A DNA stretch of 64,000 nucleotides from Coriobacteriia bacterium (GCA_030537355.1 JAUNNF010000007.1:53971-117970), one strand, 5' to 3'. Shown: positions 27,959 through 34,967, counted from the stretch's first letter. Numbers and translations: made by a program. The notes: generated by a model from the letters alone, not told the origin.

Positions 27959-28039
27959 ATGAGCATTAATTTAATTTGCTTATGTATTGGCTGTTTGTCT
28001 TTAGGCTTTGCGCTAGGAATCAGCATTTCAAAAAAATAG
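27959..28039 (+). CDS. 26-aa hydrophobic peptide, candidate type I toxin (copy A)
   Basis: ATG to TAG, 26 codons, preceded by a near-perfect SD AAAGGAGGT at 6 nt. The peptide begins MSINLICLCIGC, continues as one hydrophobic, Gly/Cys/Leu-rich helix with SLGFALGI, and ends in SKK, the usual single-span-plus-basic-tail form of type I toxins. Copy B shares length, the xxCxGIGC/S-x-GFALGI core and a basic end while the DNA has diverged, so the ORF looks selected. I do not recognise the family. The antisense RNA terminator overlaps its last codons and stop. Confidence 0.7.
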   Translation: MSINLICLCIGCLSLGFALGISISKK

Positions 28040-28067
28040 CCCCCTAACTGTCTAGTTAGATGGGCTA
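28037..28067 (-). terminator. Antisense terminator, copy A
   Basis: Stem of TAGCCC with GGGCTA and CTAACT with AGTTAG, then T7 (28036-28030) when read on the minus strand. On the plus strand it is preceded by A7 and has no T-tract, so it is directional for the antisense RNA. Confidence 0.75.
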
Positions 28068-28077
28068 TCAACCATCA

Positions 28078-28099
28078 GCTAGCCACCTTCGTGGTAGCG
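28078..28099. repeat. 3' inverted arm of copy A
   Basis: GCTAGCCACCTTCGTGGTAGC is itself a hairpin and is the inverted partner of the 5' arm at 27885-27912 (CGCTACCACG...GGTGGCTAGCC). The two ends of the toxin mRNA could therefore pair, as in other type I toxin mRNAs. Moderately T-rich sequence follows on the plus strand, so it may end the sense RNA. Confidence 0.6.
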
Positions 28100-28175
28100 T
28101 GATTTCATTTTAACACGATAACCATCAGTATTCAAGCCTTACTTATAAGTTTATTAAATGTCTTAGTAAATATGT

Positions 28176-28181
28176 TAAAAT
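28176..28181 (+). promoter_or_regulatory. Extended -10 box for the GH28 gene
   Basis: TGT-TAAAAT, 11 nt before the chosen ATG at 28193. Confidence 0.5.
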
Positions 28182-28192
28182 TTATAGAGGTT

Positions 28193-29614
28193 ATGAAACT
28201 CTTCAAAGACAAAAATTCAATGATTATCGCTATTGTTATTGTAGCTGTATTACTTATAAGCCTCGGGTTTTTGTTGTTTAAATGCGCAAAAAACAATACA
28301 ACAAGTTTCAATGTTATAGATTATGGTGCTGTTGGTAATGGCCAAGCAGACGATGCCAAAGCAATTCAGTCTACAATAGATGCATGTAACAATAATGGTG
28401 GCGGGCAAGTAATTTTTCCTGCAGGCAAAACGTTTATGTCAAGTCCTGTTGAGCTGAAGAGCAATTGCGATATTCACTTGGAAGAAAATTCAAAATGGCT
28501 CGCCAATCCTGATACTACCATTTACAACATTAGTGCCTTTAAAGAAAACAGATCCGAAGGTACAAAGTGGCTTTGGGCCAAAGATTGTGAGAATTTAACT
28601 TTAAGTGGTAATGGCACTATTGATGGTAATTGCTTTGTTTTTGAAGGTGCTGAACTCGAAGATAGTTATGAGCTCAAGGTTCCTGACGATAGAGAGCTTG
28701 ACCCTCGTCCTCATGTATTGACATTGGAAAATGTTACAAACCTTCAAATCAAGGACATCTCGCTGCAAGGAGCTGCATATTGGACTGTTCATGTCCTGGG
28801 ATGTTACAACGTTGACGTTTCAAATATTGATATCAACAATGATGTTAAGGTTCGCAATTGCGATGGAATTGATATTGACCATAGCAAGAAGGTCAGAATT
28901 TCAGACTGCTTTATAGAAAGTGGCGATGATTGCATTTGCTTTAAAAACAGGCGTGAGTATGCAGAATATGGTACTTGCGAGGACATCGTAGTTAATAATT
29001 GCATTATGACAAGCAGAAGCTGTGCTGTTAAATTAGGTAGCGAGAACATGGACAAGATTAACGATGTTCTAATTAACAACTGTGTGATTAAGGCTAGCAA
29101 CCGTGGCATCGGTATTCAGAACCGAGACGAAGGAAGCGTTACCAATGTACGCTTTAGTAATATTAATCTTGATTGTCATAGTTTTAGCGAAGTTTGGTGG
29201 GGTAAGGGTGAGCCAATTTATGTAACCAGTTATCCACGTGCACCAATCGCTAACGTTGATGGAAGCTGGCGTTTTCCTAAAGGCGAGACTCATGGCACAT
29301 GTGGTGAAGTTCGCGATATTTATTTTAACAATATTAACGCTATAAGTGAAAATGGTTGCTTTATTGGTGGTGATACTCCAGATAAGGTAAGTAATATTTA
29401 CTTTACTGATGTAAATATAAAGTTTAATAGAGCAACAAATTATCCGCTTGGGGTTTACGATACTCGTCCTCGCGATGGAGAAGATCTAATTAAGTCTAAG
29501 ACTTATGGCGTGTATTGTGATAAAGGCTCTAATATTGTTTTTAAAGATTTTGATGTGAAATTAGAGTCTAATTACCCTAAAGAGGTATATGGCGGCCTAA
29601 AGTACGGCTGTTAG
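28193..29614 (+). CDS. Membrane-anchored GH28-type pectinase-like protein
   Basis: Right-handed beta-helix glycosidase, polygalacturonase-like, probably outside the membrane. A start at 28193 (MKLFKDKNS) follows the -10 box; 28172 is a longer alternative that would sit on the promoter. After a transmembrane helix (about 10-30) comes IDYGAVGNGQADDAKAIQ, then the beta-helix repeats. Catalytic acids are visible as CDGIDIDH (D224, D227) and SGDDCICFKN (D245, D246). The usual GHG and RIK motifs are replaced by CAVKLGSE and RGIGIQNRDE, so substrate may differ. It is flanked on both sides by copies of the toxin-like element. Confidence 0.82.
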   Translation: MKLFKDKNSMIIAIVIVAVLLISLGFLLFKCAKNNTTSFNVIDYGAVGNGQADDAKAIQSTIDACNNNGGGQVIFPAGKTFMSSPVELKSNCDIHLEENSKWLANPDTTIYNISAFKENRSEGTKWLWAKDCENLTLSGNGTIDGNCFVFEGAELEDSYELKVPDDRELDPRPHVLTLENVTNLQIKDISLQGAAYWTVHVLGCYNVDVSNIDINNDVKVRNCDGIDIDHSKKVRISDCFIESGDDCICFKNRREYAEYGTCEDIVVNNCIMTSRSCAVKLGSENMDKINDVLINNCVIKASNRGIGIQNRDEGSVTNVRFSNINLDCHSFSEVWWGKGEPIYVTSYPRAPIANVDGSWRFPKGETHGTCGEVRDIYFNNINAISENGCFIGGDTPDKVSNIYFTDVNIKFNRATNYPLGVYDTRPRDGEDLIKSKTYGVYCDKGSNIVFKDFDVKLESNYPKEVYGGLKYGC

Positions 29615-29690
29615 AATATTTGTTGTTTAAATTGTAATTTTATTGTTATAAATTCAATTTTCTTGAGATAAAAATCATCACTCGGATGTA

Positions 29691-29719
29691 TTGTTTTGTA
29701 ATAATTTCTAATTTATAGT
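29691..29719 (+). promoter_or_regulatory. Sense promoter of type I-like element, copy B
   Basis: -35 TTGTTT (29691-29696), 17-bp spacer, -10 TATAGT (29714-29719), identical hexamers and spacing to copy A. Confidence 0.75.
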
Positions 29720-29752
29720 TTTTATGAGCGCTACTACGATGTAGGGTGGCTA

Positions 29753-29793
29753 GCCTCCATATAAGTAAAACGTGAATATGCGTAGAAAGGAGG
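29753..29793 (+). other. Copy B leader: SD-sequestering stem
   Basis: GCCTCC (29753-29758) can pair with GGAGGT in the SD (29789-29794), and ACGT with GCGT inside. The sequence differs from copy A but the anti-SD pairing is retained. Confidence 0.5.
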
Positions 29794-29800
29794 TAGCACC

Positions 29801-29881
29801 ATGGGTTTAACAATTCTATGCTTCGGTATTGGATGTTTTTCTGTGGGTTTTGCTCTTGGTATTGCTTTACCGAGAAAATAG
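29801..29881 (+). CDS. 26-aa hydrophobic peptide, candidate type I toxin (copy B)
   Basis: ATG to TAG, 26 codons, SD AAAGGAGGT at 6 nt, as in copy A. The peptide begins MGLTILCFGIGCFS and ends with GFALGIALPRK. Relative to copy A the GIGC and GFALGI blocks and the basic end are kept while the synonymous and flanking bases differ, which supports translation. Same predicted antisense arrangement. It lies 120 bp downstream of a different gene from copy A, so it is a true second copy, not part of a tandem gene. Confidence 0.7.
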   Translation: MGLTILCFGIGCFSVGFALGIALPRK

Positions 29882-29912
29882 TCTCCCGTTCTGGTTAGAT
29901 TGTAGGAGACTA
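29879..29912 (-). terminator. Antisense terminator, copy B
   Basis: Eight-bp stem TAGTCTCC (29879-29886) with GGAGACTA (29905-29912), then TTTT on the minus strand. It overlaps the toxin stop codon exactly as in copy A. Confidence 0.65.
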
Positions 29913-29914
29913 TC

Positions 29915-29947
29915 AGTCTCACATTGCTAGCCACTTTCGTGGTAGCG
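29915..29947. repeat. 3' inverted arm of copy B
   Basis: Contains GCTAGCCACTTTCGTGGTAGCG, near identical to the arm of copy A and inverted relative to the 5' arm at 29729-29756. It is the most conserved DNA between the two copies. Confidence 0.6.
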
Positions 29948-29996
29948 TGGCAACATTGTATCATGAAGCGCACAATGTTGCAAGCTGAAATTTAAA

Positions 29997-30034
29997 AATT
30001 TGTAAAGAAATTGCTTGCATTTGCTTTACAAATT
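29997..30034. promoter_or_regulatory. Inverted repeat upstream of the YoeB locus
   Basis: AATTTGTAAAG (29997-30007) and CTTTACAAATT (30024-30034), perfect 11-bp arms. The right arm lies between the -35 and -10 of the antitoxin promoter, a classic autorepression site for RelB/DinJ-type antitoxins. Confidence 0.6.
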
Positions 30035-30043
30035 GTGTATTAT
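30015..30043 (+). promoter_or_regulatory. Promoter of the YoeB toxin-antitoxin operon
   Basis: -35 TTGCAT (30015-30020), 17-bp spacer, -10 TATTAT (30038-30043); SD AAGGAGG follows at about 30051. Confidence 0.6.
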
Positions 30044-30066
30044 CTTCTACAAGGAGGTGATACTCA

Positions 30067-30330
30067 ATGGCAACTACAATGGTAAATTTTAGAATGGATG
30101 AAGGGTTGAAAAAAGAAATGGATAAGGTTTGCAAAAAAATGGGTCTTACTGCTACATCAGCATTTACATTGTTCGCGACAAAATTAGTTCAAGATAAAAG
30201 AATTCCATTTGAGATTGTGTCTGATCCGTTCTATAGCAAAGAGAATATGGATTATCTAAAACAAGCAATAGAGGATGTTGAGTCTGGTAAAGCAGTACTG
30301 GAAGAGCATGATTTAATTGAGGTGGATTAA
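30067..30330 (+). CDS. RelB/DinJ family antitoxin
   Basis: 87 aa. Ribbon-helix-helix N-terminus (TTMVNFRMDEGLKKEMDKVC, then MGLTATSAFTLFATKLVQ) and the family-typical IPFE motif, with an acidic toxin-binding C-terminus. It has its own promoter with an inverted repeat, and the YoeB-type toxin starts 1 nt after its stop. It lies immediately downstream of copy B of the hydrophobic-peptide element. Confidence 0.88.
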   Translation: MATTMVNFRMDEGLKKEMDKVCKKMGLTATSAFTLFATKLVQDKRIPFEIVSDPFYSKENMDYLKQAIEDVESGKAVLEEHDLIEVD

Positions 30331-30331
30331 T

Positions 30332-30595
30332 TTGCAAATTATTTGGAAAAGAGAAGCTTGGCAAGATTATTTATATTGGCAGGTGACTGATAGAAAGAAA
30401 TTAAAAAAGATTAATAAATTAATTCAAAGCATAGAAAGAGAAGGCTATCAATGTATTGGTAAGCCAGAGCCTCTTAAAGAAAACAAATCTGGTTATTGGA
30501 GTGTTAGGATAGATAGAACCAACAGAATAGTCTTTTATATCAAAGATCAATCAATTATAATCATTGAATGTCGTTCTCATTACGGCGATAAATAA
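30332..30595 (+). CDS. yoeB: Txe/YoeB family mRNA interferase toxin
   Basis: Ribosome-dependent mRNA-cleaving toxin. 87 aa from a TTG at 30332 with GAGGTGG upstream; a TTG at 30317 inside the antitoxin is possible. Typical YoeB sequence: WKREAWQDYLYWQ, GKPEPLKENKSGYWSVRID and the catalytic C-terminus CRSHYGDK. The canonical active-site E, R, H and Y are all present in order. Confidence 0.88.
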   Translation: MQIIWKREAWQDYLYWQVTDRKKLKKINKLIQSIEREGYQCIGKPEPLKENKSGYWSVRIDRTNRIVFYIKDQSIIIIECRSHYGDK

Positions 30596-30620
30596 TATAT
30601 CAAAAATAAAAATTTTCCTA

Positions 30621-30626
30621 TAAAAT
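30621..30626 (+). promoter_or_regulatory. -10 box of leaderless NSS transporter gene
   Basis: TAAAAT (overlapping TATAAA at 30619) ends 8 nt before the ATG at 30635; no SD. Confidence 0.5.
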
Positions 30627-30634
30627 ACAAGCCC

Positions 30635-32035
30635 ATGATAGTTGATAAATCAAAACCAGTTAAAAGGGAACACTTTTCCTCGCGATTAGGATTTATTCTT
30701 ATATCCGCAGGATGTGCCATAGGTCTTGGTAATGTTTGGAAATTCCCTTACGAAGTTGGTCAATATGGTGGTGCGGCTTTTTTAGTTTTATATTTGATTT
30801 GTGTAGCTATTTTAGGTATACCGCTTATGGCATTAGAATTTAGTATTGGCCGAGCATCGCAGGCATCTAATGCTCTTGCGTATGACAAACTTGAAAAACC
30901 TGGAACTAAATGGCATTTGTTTAAATGGGTTTCTGTAGCTGGACAGTACATCCTGATGTCTTTTTATACTTGTGTCTGTGGTTGGATGCTAAATTACATT
31001 GTAAAGTCTGGAACAGGAATTTTTGACGGAGCAAGTTCTGAAGCGATTTCGCAGACTTATCAAACTATGGTAGGAAACCCATATGAAGTAATATTTTGGA
31101 TGATTGCAGCAGTTGTAATTGGCATGATAATTTGCGGTTTTGGTGTTCAAAAAGGTATAGAAAAAATTACGAAAGTTATGATGGTTCTTTTACTCGTCAT
31201 TATGGTTGGACTTGCAATATTTGCAATATGCTTACCAGGTGCTGGAGCTGGTCTTGAATTTTATTTAATGCCTAAGTTTGAAACGATATTTTCTTCTCCT
31301 GATGTGTTCTGTGCAGCATTGTATCAAGCACTTAGTCTCGCATTTTTTACTTTGTCTGTTGGTATGGGAAGTATGGTTATATTTGGTTCATATATTGGAC
31401 ATGATCATACATTATTCGGCGAGGCGCTCACAATTTCTATCATGGATGTTGGAGTTGCCATTGTATGTGGCCTGATTATTTTTCCGGCATGTTTTGCTTA
31501 TGGTATTAATCCTGGTTCAGGGCCTAGTCTAGTGTTTGAAACTCTTCCTAATGTTTTTGCTAACATGCCTTTTGGTATGTTATTTGGTACTGCGTTCTTT
31601 ATTTTCTTGAGCTTTGCGGCAATGTCAACAATTATTGCTGTGTTTGAAAACATTGTTGCTTTTTGGATGGATTTGAAGGGTTGGAGCCGTGGCAAAAGCG
31701 TTGCAATAAATTTATTTGTTGTTATTGCTGTTTCTATTCCTGCGTGCTTAGGATTTAGTGTATGGAGTGGAATTGATTTTCCTCTAAATAACATGAATAC
31801 AATTATGGATTTGGAAGATTTTATTATCAGTAATAATATACTTCCGCTTGGTGCGATATTTATTTGTACATTTTGTACTGCTAAAAAAGCATGGGGTTGG
31901 AAAAAGTGCTTAAGCGAAATTAATGCTGGTAAAGGTCCTAAAATGTCAGAAAAATTGCTTAATTGGGTTATGTTTTTCATCCCTATTTTGATCTTGTTTA
32001 TTTTTATTACAGGCTGGTTTGTTGCAATAAAATAA
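30635..32035 (+). CDS. Neurotransmitter:sodium symporter family transporter
   Basis: Na+-coupled uptake of an amino acid or related solute; LeuT/MhsT fold in the membrane. 466 aa, about 11-12 transmembrane helices. The N-terminal [20 protein letters not shown] and [17 protein letters not shown] are the TM1 signature with the unwound Na+/substrate site; TM6 region [15 protein letters not shown] is also typical. Monocistronic. Substrate cannot be assigned. Confidence 0.92.
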   Translation: MIVDKSKPVKREHFSSRLGFILISAGCAIGLGNVWKFPYEVGQYGGAAFLVLYLICVAILGIPLMALEFSIGRASQASNALAYDKLEKPGTKWHLFKWVSVAGQYILMSFYTCVCGWMLNYIVKSGTGIFDGASSEAISQTYQTMVGNPYEVIFWMIAAVVIGMIICGFGVQKGIEKITKVMMVLLLVIMVGLAIFAICLPGAGAGLEFYLMPKFETIFSSPDVFCAALYQALSLAFFTLSVGMGSMVIFGSYIGHDHTLFGEALTISIMDVGVAIVCGLIIFPACFAYGINPGSGPSLVFETLPNVFANMPFGMLFGTAFFIFLSFAAMSTIIAVFENIVAFWMDLKGWSRGKSVAINLFVVIAVSIPACLGFSVWSGIDFPLNNMNTIMDLEDFIISNNILPLGAIFICTFCTAKKAWGWKKCLSEINAGKGPKMSEKLLNWVMFFIPILILFIFITGWFVAIK

Positions 32036-32063
32036 ATTGTCAACAATATACAAGTTTTTATGG

Positions 32064-32069
32064 TAGAAT
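32064..32069 (+). promoter_or_regulatory. Extended -10 box of rpmE
   Basis: TGG-TAGAAT about 50 nt upstream of the rpmE start. Confidence 0.55.
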
Positions 32070-32074
32070 ACTCA

Positions 32075-32110
32075 CCCACAAGTTTTGGTCGGTAATCAAA
32101 ACAGTAAGGA
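32075..32110 (+). other. rpmE leader hairpin, possible bL31 autoregulatory site
   Basis: GTTTTG (32082-32087) pairs with CAAAAC (32097-32102) over a GTCGGTAAT loop, just upstream of the SD AAGGAG. Ribosomal protein L31 leaders that bind L31 are known in several phyla; whether this matches one of them needs a covariance search. Confidence 0.35.
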
Positions 32111-32118
32111 GAAAAAAA

Positions 32119-32658
32119 ATGAAAAAAGATATTCATCCAGACTACATGGAATGTACAGTTACCTGTTCTTGCGGTAACACATTCAAAACTCGTTCAACCA
32201 AACCAGAATTGAAAGTTGACATTTGTAATGAGTGTCATCCATTCTTTACTGGTCAGCAAAAATTTGTTGATACTGGTGGACGTGTTCAACGCTTTGAAAG
32301 CAGATTCGGTAATGCTAAAGACACAATTGCTCAAAAAGAGGCCGAGAAGAAGGCTGCTCGTGCTAAAGAGTTAGAAGAAGCTGAGGCAGCACGTAAGGCA
32401 AAGGCTGAGGAGAAAGCAGCTGAAAAAGAAAAGCGTACAAAAGCTTATGAGGCTAAGGCAAAGAAAGCTGCTGAAAAAGCCGCAAAAGAAGAGGCTGAAA
32501 AACCAGCTGAAGAAGAAGCTCCAGCAGAAGAGCCAAAAGCTGAGGAAGCTCCAAAAGAGGAAGAACCTAAGGCTGAAGAAGCTCCAAAAGAGGAAGAACC
32601 TAAAGCTGAAGAAGCTCCTGCAGAAGAACCTAAAGCTGAAGAAAAACCAGCTGAGTAA
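32119..32658 (+). CDS. rpmE: 50S ribosomal protein bL31 with long Ala/Glu/Lys/Pro tail
   Basis: Zinc-type bL31: ligands C16, C18, C36 and C39 in the first 40 residues (TCSCGNTF and [12 protein letters not shown]), then the usual [12 protein letters not shown]. Normal bL31 ends near residue 65-90. This one continues to 179 aa with a charged Ala/Lys/Glu helix (about 75-130) and then near-tandem [11 protein letters not shown] repeats. SD AAGGAG at 8-nt spacing. The following gene starts 6 nt later. Confidence 0.93.
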   Translation: MKKDIHPDYMECTVTCSCGNTFKTRSTKPELKVDICNECHPFFTGQQKFVDTGGRVQRFESRFGNAKDTIAQKEAEKKAARAKELEEAEAARKAKAEEKAAEKEKRTKAYEAKAKKAAEKAAKEEAEKPAEEEAPAEEPKAEEAPKEEEPKAEEAPKEEEPKAEEAPAEEPKAEEKPAE

Positions 32659-32664
32659 ATTCTC

Positions 32665-34086
32665 GTGGATAAAAAAACAAGACAGAAGGCAAGTGAAGAG
32701 GCCCTCGATAAATATATTGAGGAAGCTTCTAACGATGATTTTGGTCCTGAAAAGCGATATGCTACATTCTTTAATTTAATAACTAAGGCTACAATTGCTG
32801 AGATGCAAGGTGAGCTAATGTCGAGTGTCTATCTTTATCTCGCTGCATATGAAACTGGTAAAAGCATGGACGATGAGACTATTGCAAATGCAATTCTTGG
32901 TCTTCAAAATGCTTGGAAAACAGCTGTTGGTCTCCAAAATAGACCAGTTTGCGAAGCTATTTTCGAAATTTTCACTCATCACATGAGCGAAGATGAATTA
33001 AAGCCTTATTCAGATGATTTACATGATGTAATGCTCGCAAAGTTAAAGGATTTAGGCTTTCCAATTGATAGTATCAAAGGTGAGTTAGATCTTGATAAGC
33101 TTGCAAAAGAGGCTGTGCAGATTCCTCCAAAAAAGACGAATAAGCCTGATACTTTTGTTTTTAAACAAAATGATATTTTCAAATACGAAAACTTAGTTGG
33201 TTATGATAGCGCTATTGCTGCTATGCGTGAATTGGGTCTTGGAGCTCATAAACAAAATGAATTTATGCAGCTTATTAAAAAACTTAATCAAGAGCATGGC
33301 CTAGATCGCGTTGCTTTTACTAAGACGTTAATCTTTAAGTCTCCATCGCGGGTAGATGCAAAAATATTTACAGAAGCTACAGCAGGCGAGATTGGACTTC
33401 CGTGCATCAGAATGCGAATGGATGAGGGCTTCCAAGGACAAAGCGTTTTATCTTTGGTTGCTCCTGCAAATGGCAATTTCAGATTAAATCCTACTCGTAC
33501 GGGTTTTAACGGTAAAGGAATTTTGCTTCTTGAGGATGTTGATTTGTGGGAATTTCCTGAAATTGATGTCTCTAAGGCTGAGTCTGACATGGAAAGTATG
33601 ATGGCTGCTCAAGTTTCTCGCGGAATTGCTGAAGTTTTGAACTTGATTGATATTGCTCTTCAAGATCCTAACATTCTTGTATGTTGCACTGTTGGTAGTG
33701 ATTTTAATGGCGAATCTTTGCTTGTTAATTTAATAGACGATTTCAAAGTTATCAATGTTGACTATCCAAACGATGCTGAGCGCTATGCAATTTGGACAAT
33801 GTTGTCTAATGATCATCCATCATTGCGTGCATTTAGTTTAAATAAACTTGTTGAATATAGTAAAAATATGTCTCGTTATTCTATTGAAGTTGCTGCTCAT
33901 GATGCCTTGGAAGATGCTTATAAAGCTGGTATCGAGAAGCGTGAGTTTGTACCTTTGACTATTGTCAATTTGCTTGAACGTCTTGCTGAACATTTGCCAC
34001 TAGAATCATCTGAATATAAAAATTTAGAAGATAAGGCAGCTGCAAGTTTTAAGCGTGAGCTTGACAATATCGACGATATTTTATAA
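32665..34086 (+). CDS. AAA-like protein lacking a Walker A motif
   Basis: 473 aa, GTG start 6 nt after rpmE, no clear SD. Residues 1-150 are helical and unfamiliar. From about 175 the protein resembles an AAA-type core: NLVGYDSAIAAMRELGLGAHK, a P-loop position reading LIFKSPSRVDAKIFTEATAG (no GxxxxGKT), a Walker B-like GILLLEDVDLWE (about 285), a sensor-1-like NILVCCTVGSD and a C-terminal helical lid. ATP hydrolysis is unlikely without the P-loop Lys. Its function is unknown; position after bL31 suggests, but does not show, a ribosome-related role. Confidence 0.55.
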   Translation: MDKKTRQKASEEALDKYIEEASNDDFGPEKRYATFFNLITKATIAEMQGELMSSVYLYLAAYETGKSMDDETIANAILGLQNAWKTAVGLQNRPVCEAIFEIFTHHMSEDELKPYSDDLHDVMLAKLKDLGFPIDSIKGELDLDKLAKEAVQIPPKKTNKPDTFVFKQNDIFKYENLVGYDSAIAAMRELGLGAHKQNEFMQLIKKLNQEHGLDRVAFTKTLIFKSPSRVDAKIFTEATAGEIGLPCIRMRMDEGFQGQSVLSLVAPANGNFRLNPTRTGFNGKGILLLEDVDLWEFPEIDVSKAESDMESMMAAQVSRGIAEVLNLIDIALQDPNILVCCTVGSDFNGESLLVNLIDDFKVINVDYPNDAERYAIWTMLSNDHPSLRAFSLNKLVEYSKNMSRYSIEVAAHDALEDAYKAGIEKREFVPLTIVNLLERLAEHLPLESSEYKNLEDKAAASFKRELDNIDDIL

Positions 34087-34088
34087 TC

Positions 34089-34703
34089 ATGCATATAGCT
34101 GAAATGATACTTACGGCTATCGGCCTTTCAAGTGATGCCTTTTCTGTAGCTATTTGTAAAGGTCTTTCTATACGCCGTTTAAATTTTATTCAAGCTGGAA
34201 TTATTGCTTTGTTTTTTGGAGGATTTCAGGCTTTGATGCCAGCAATTGGTTTTTTAATTGTAAAAACCTTTGAAGACACTGAAGAGTTTCAAATTTATAT
34301 TACTTCTAATGCAGCATTGATTGCATTTATTTTGCTTTTGTTTTTAGGTTTAAAAATGTTGTGGGATGCGTTTAAAGATAAGAGTAAAAAGGATGTTGAA
34401 CGTGCCGAGCAGCAAAAGAGGGGACATCAAATTGCTAACTTAAACTTGTTTGAACTATTGTTTTTAGCGATAGCCACAAGCATTGATGCATTGATGACAG
34501 GATTTGCCTTTGCTTGCATGCAAATGGATATGATTTTTGCATGTAGCATTATTGGATCTGTTGCTTTTATAATGTCATTTGCTGGCGTATTTATTGGTCA
34601 TTTCTTTGGAGCAAAATGGGAACGTCCTGCAACTATAGCTGGCGGTATAATCCTAATCTTAATTGGTGTAAAGTTTTTGCTTGATTATCTGGGAGTTGCT
34701 TAA
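34089..34703 (+). CDS. mntP: Putative manganese efflux pump MntP
   Basis: Exports Mn2+ across the inner membrane. 204 aa, six transmembrane helices, with the internally repeated DUF204 motifs: GLSSDAFSVAICKG in the first half and ATSIDALMTGFAFA in the second, each supplying a conserved Asp. The ATG is 2 nt after the AAA-like gene. Its last 4 bp overlap the convergent HPr gene. No yybP-ykoY-type leader is visible. Confidence 0.9.
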   Translation: MHIAEMILTAIGLSSDAFSVAICKGLSIRRLNFIQAGIIALFFGGFQALMPAIGFLIVKTFEDTEEFQIYITSNAALIAFILLLFLGLKMLWDAFKDKSKKDVERAEQQKRGHQIANLNLFELLFLAIATSIDALMTGFAFACMQMDMIFACSIIGSVAFIMSFAGVFIGHFFGAKWERPATIAGGIILILIGVKFLLDYLGVA

Positions 34704-34960
34704 ATGAAATACTCGCCAGAGAATTTTGTGATTGCGTCCATACATTCTTCTTCGTCTTTACCATCACATGTGATAGCAAATTTTGAGCCTTTTGTAATGC
34801 ACGCAGCAACTATGTTAAGTACACTTTCCACATTGATTGTATTGTGATTAAAAATGATATTAACGTCACAATCGTATTTTTTGCATAACTTATTAAGTAG
34901 CATCCCTGTACGCAGATGCACACCTTCTACACTGTTCATTGTAAAATCTTTTTTTATCAT
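34700..34960 (-). CDS. ptsH: HPr family phosphocarrier
   Basis: Carries phosphate from enzyme I to PTS permeases. 86 aa. The active-site segment reads GVHLRTG: His15 and Arg17 are kept, but the usual HARPA context is changed (A16 to L, P18 to T). Ser46, the HPr-kinase site of Gram-positive HPr, falls at NVESVLN. The changed site suggests a divergent or specialised HPr. Leaderless start. Enzyme I is not in the window; two PTS permeases are. Confidence 0.75.
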   Translation of the reverse strand: MIKKDFTMNSVEGVHLRTGMLLNKLCKKYDCDVNIIFNHNTINVESVLNIVAACITKGSKFAITCDGKDEEECMDAITKFSGEYFI

Positions 34961-34967
34961 GCGGAAT

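Larger units (their letters stand above)
28030..28100 (-). ncRNA. Antisense RNA of copy A (candidate antitoxin RNA)
   Basis: Predicted roughly 70-nt transcript. Its promoter on the minus strand is TTGAAT (28130-28135), 17-bp spacer, TAAAAT (28107-28112) with an extended TGT. It begins with a GCTACCAC-GAAG-GTGGCTAGC hairpin, matching the 5' hairpin of the toxin mRNA. It ends in a strong terminator: TAGCCC...CTAACT / AGTTAG...GGGCTA followed by seven Ts. It is complementary to the 3' end and stop-codon region of the toxin mRNA. Confidence 0.68.
29873..29948 (-). ncRNA. Antisense RNA of copy B (candidate antitoxin RNA)
   Basis: Minus-strand promoter TTGCAA (29978-29983), 17-bp spacer, TACAAT (29955-29960) with TGA extension. 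The RNA begins with the same GCTACCAC-GAAA-GTGGCTAGC hairpin as copy A and ends at TAGTCTCC / GGAGACTA followed by TTTT. Stem bases differ from copy A on both sides (TAGCCC/GGGCTA there), i.e. compensatory changes. Confidence 0.68.

Noticed and set aside
31498..32136. 212-codon minus-strand frame in the NSS transporter
   Set aside because: Shadow of the transporter; composition is the reverse complement of hydrophobic codons.
34400..34720. A yybP-ykoY Mn riboswitch for mntP
   Set aside because: mntP starts 2 nt after the preceding gene, leaving no room for a leader.
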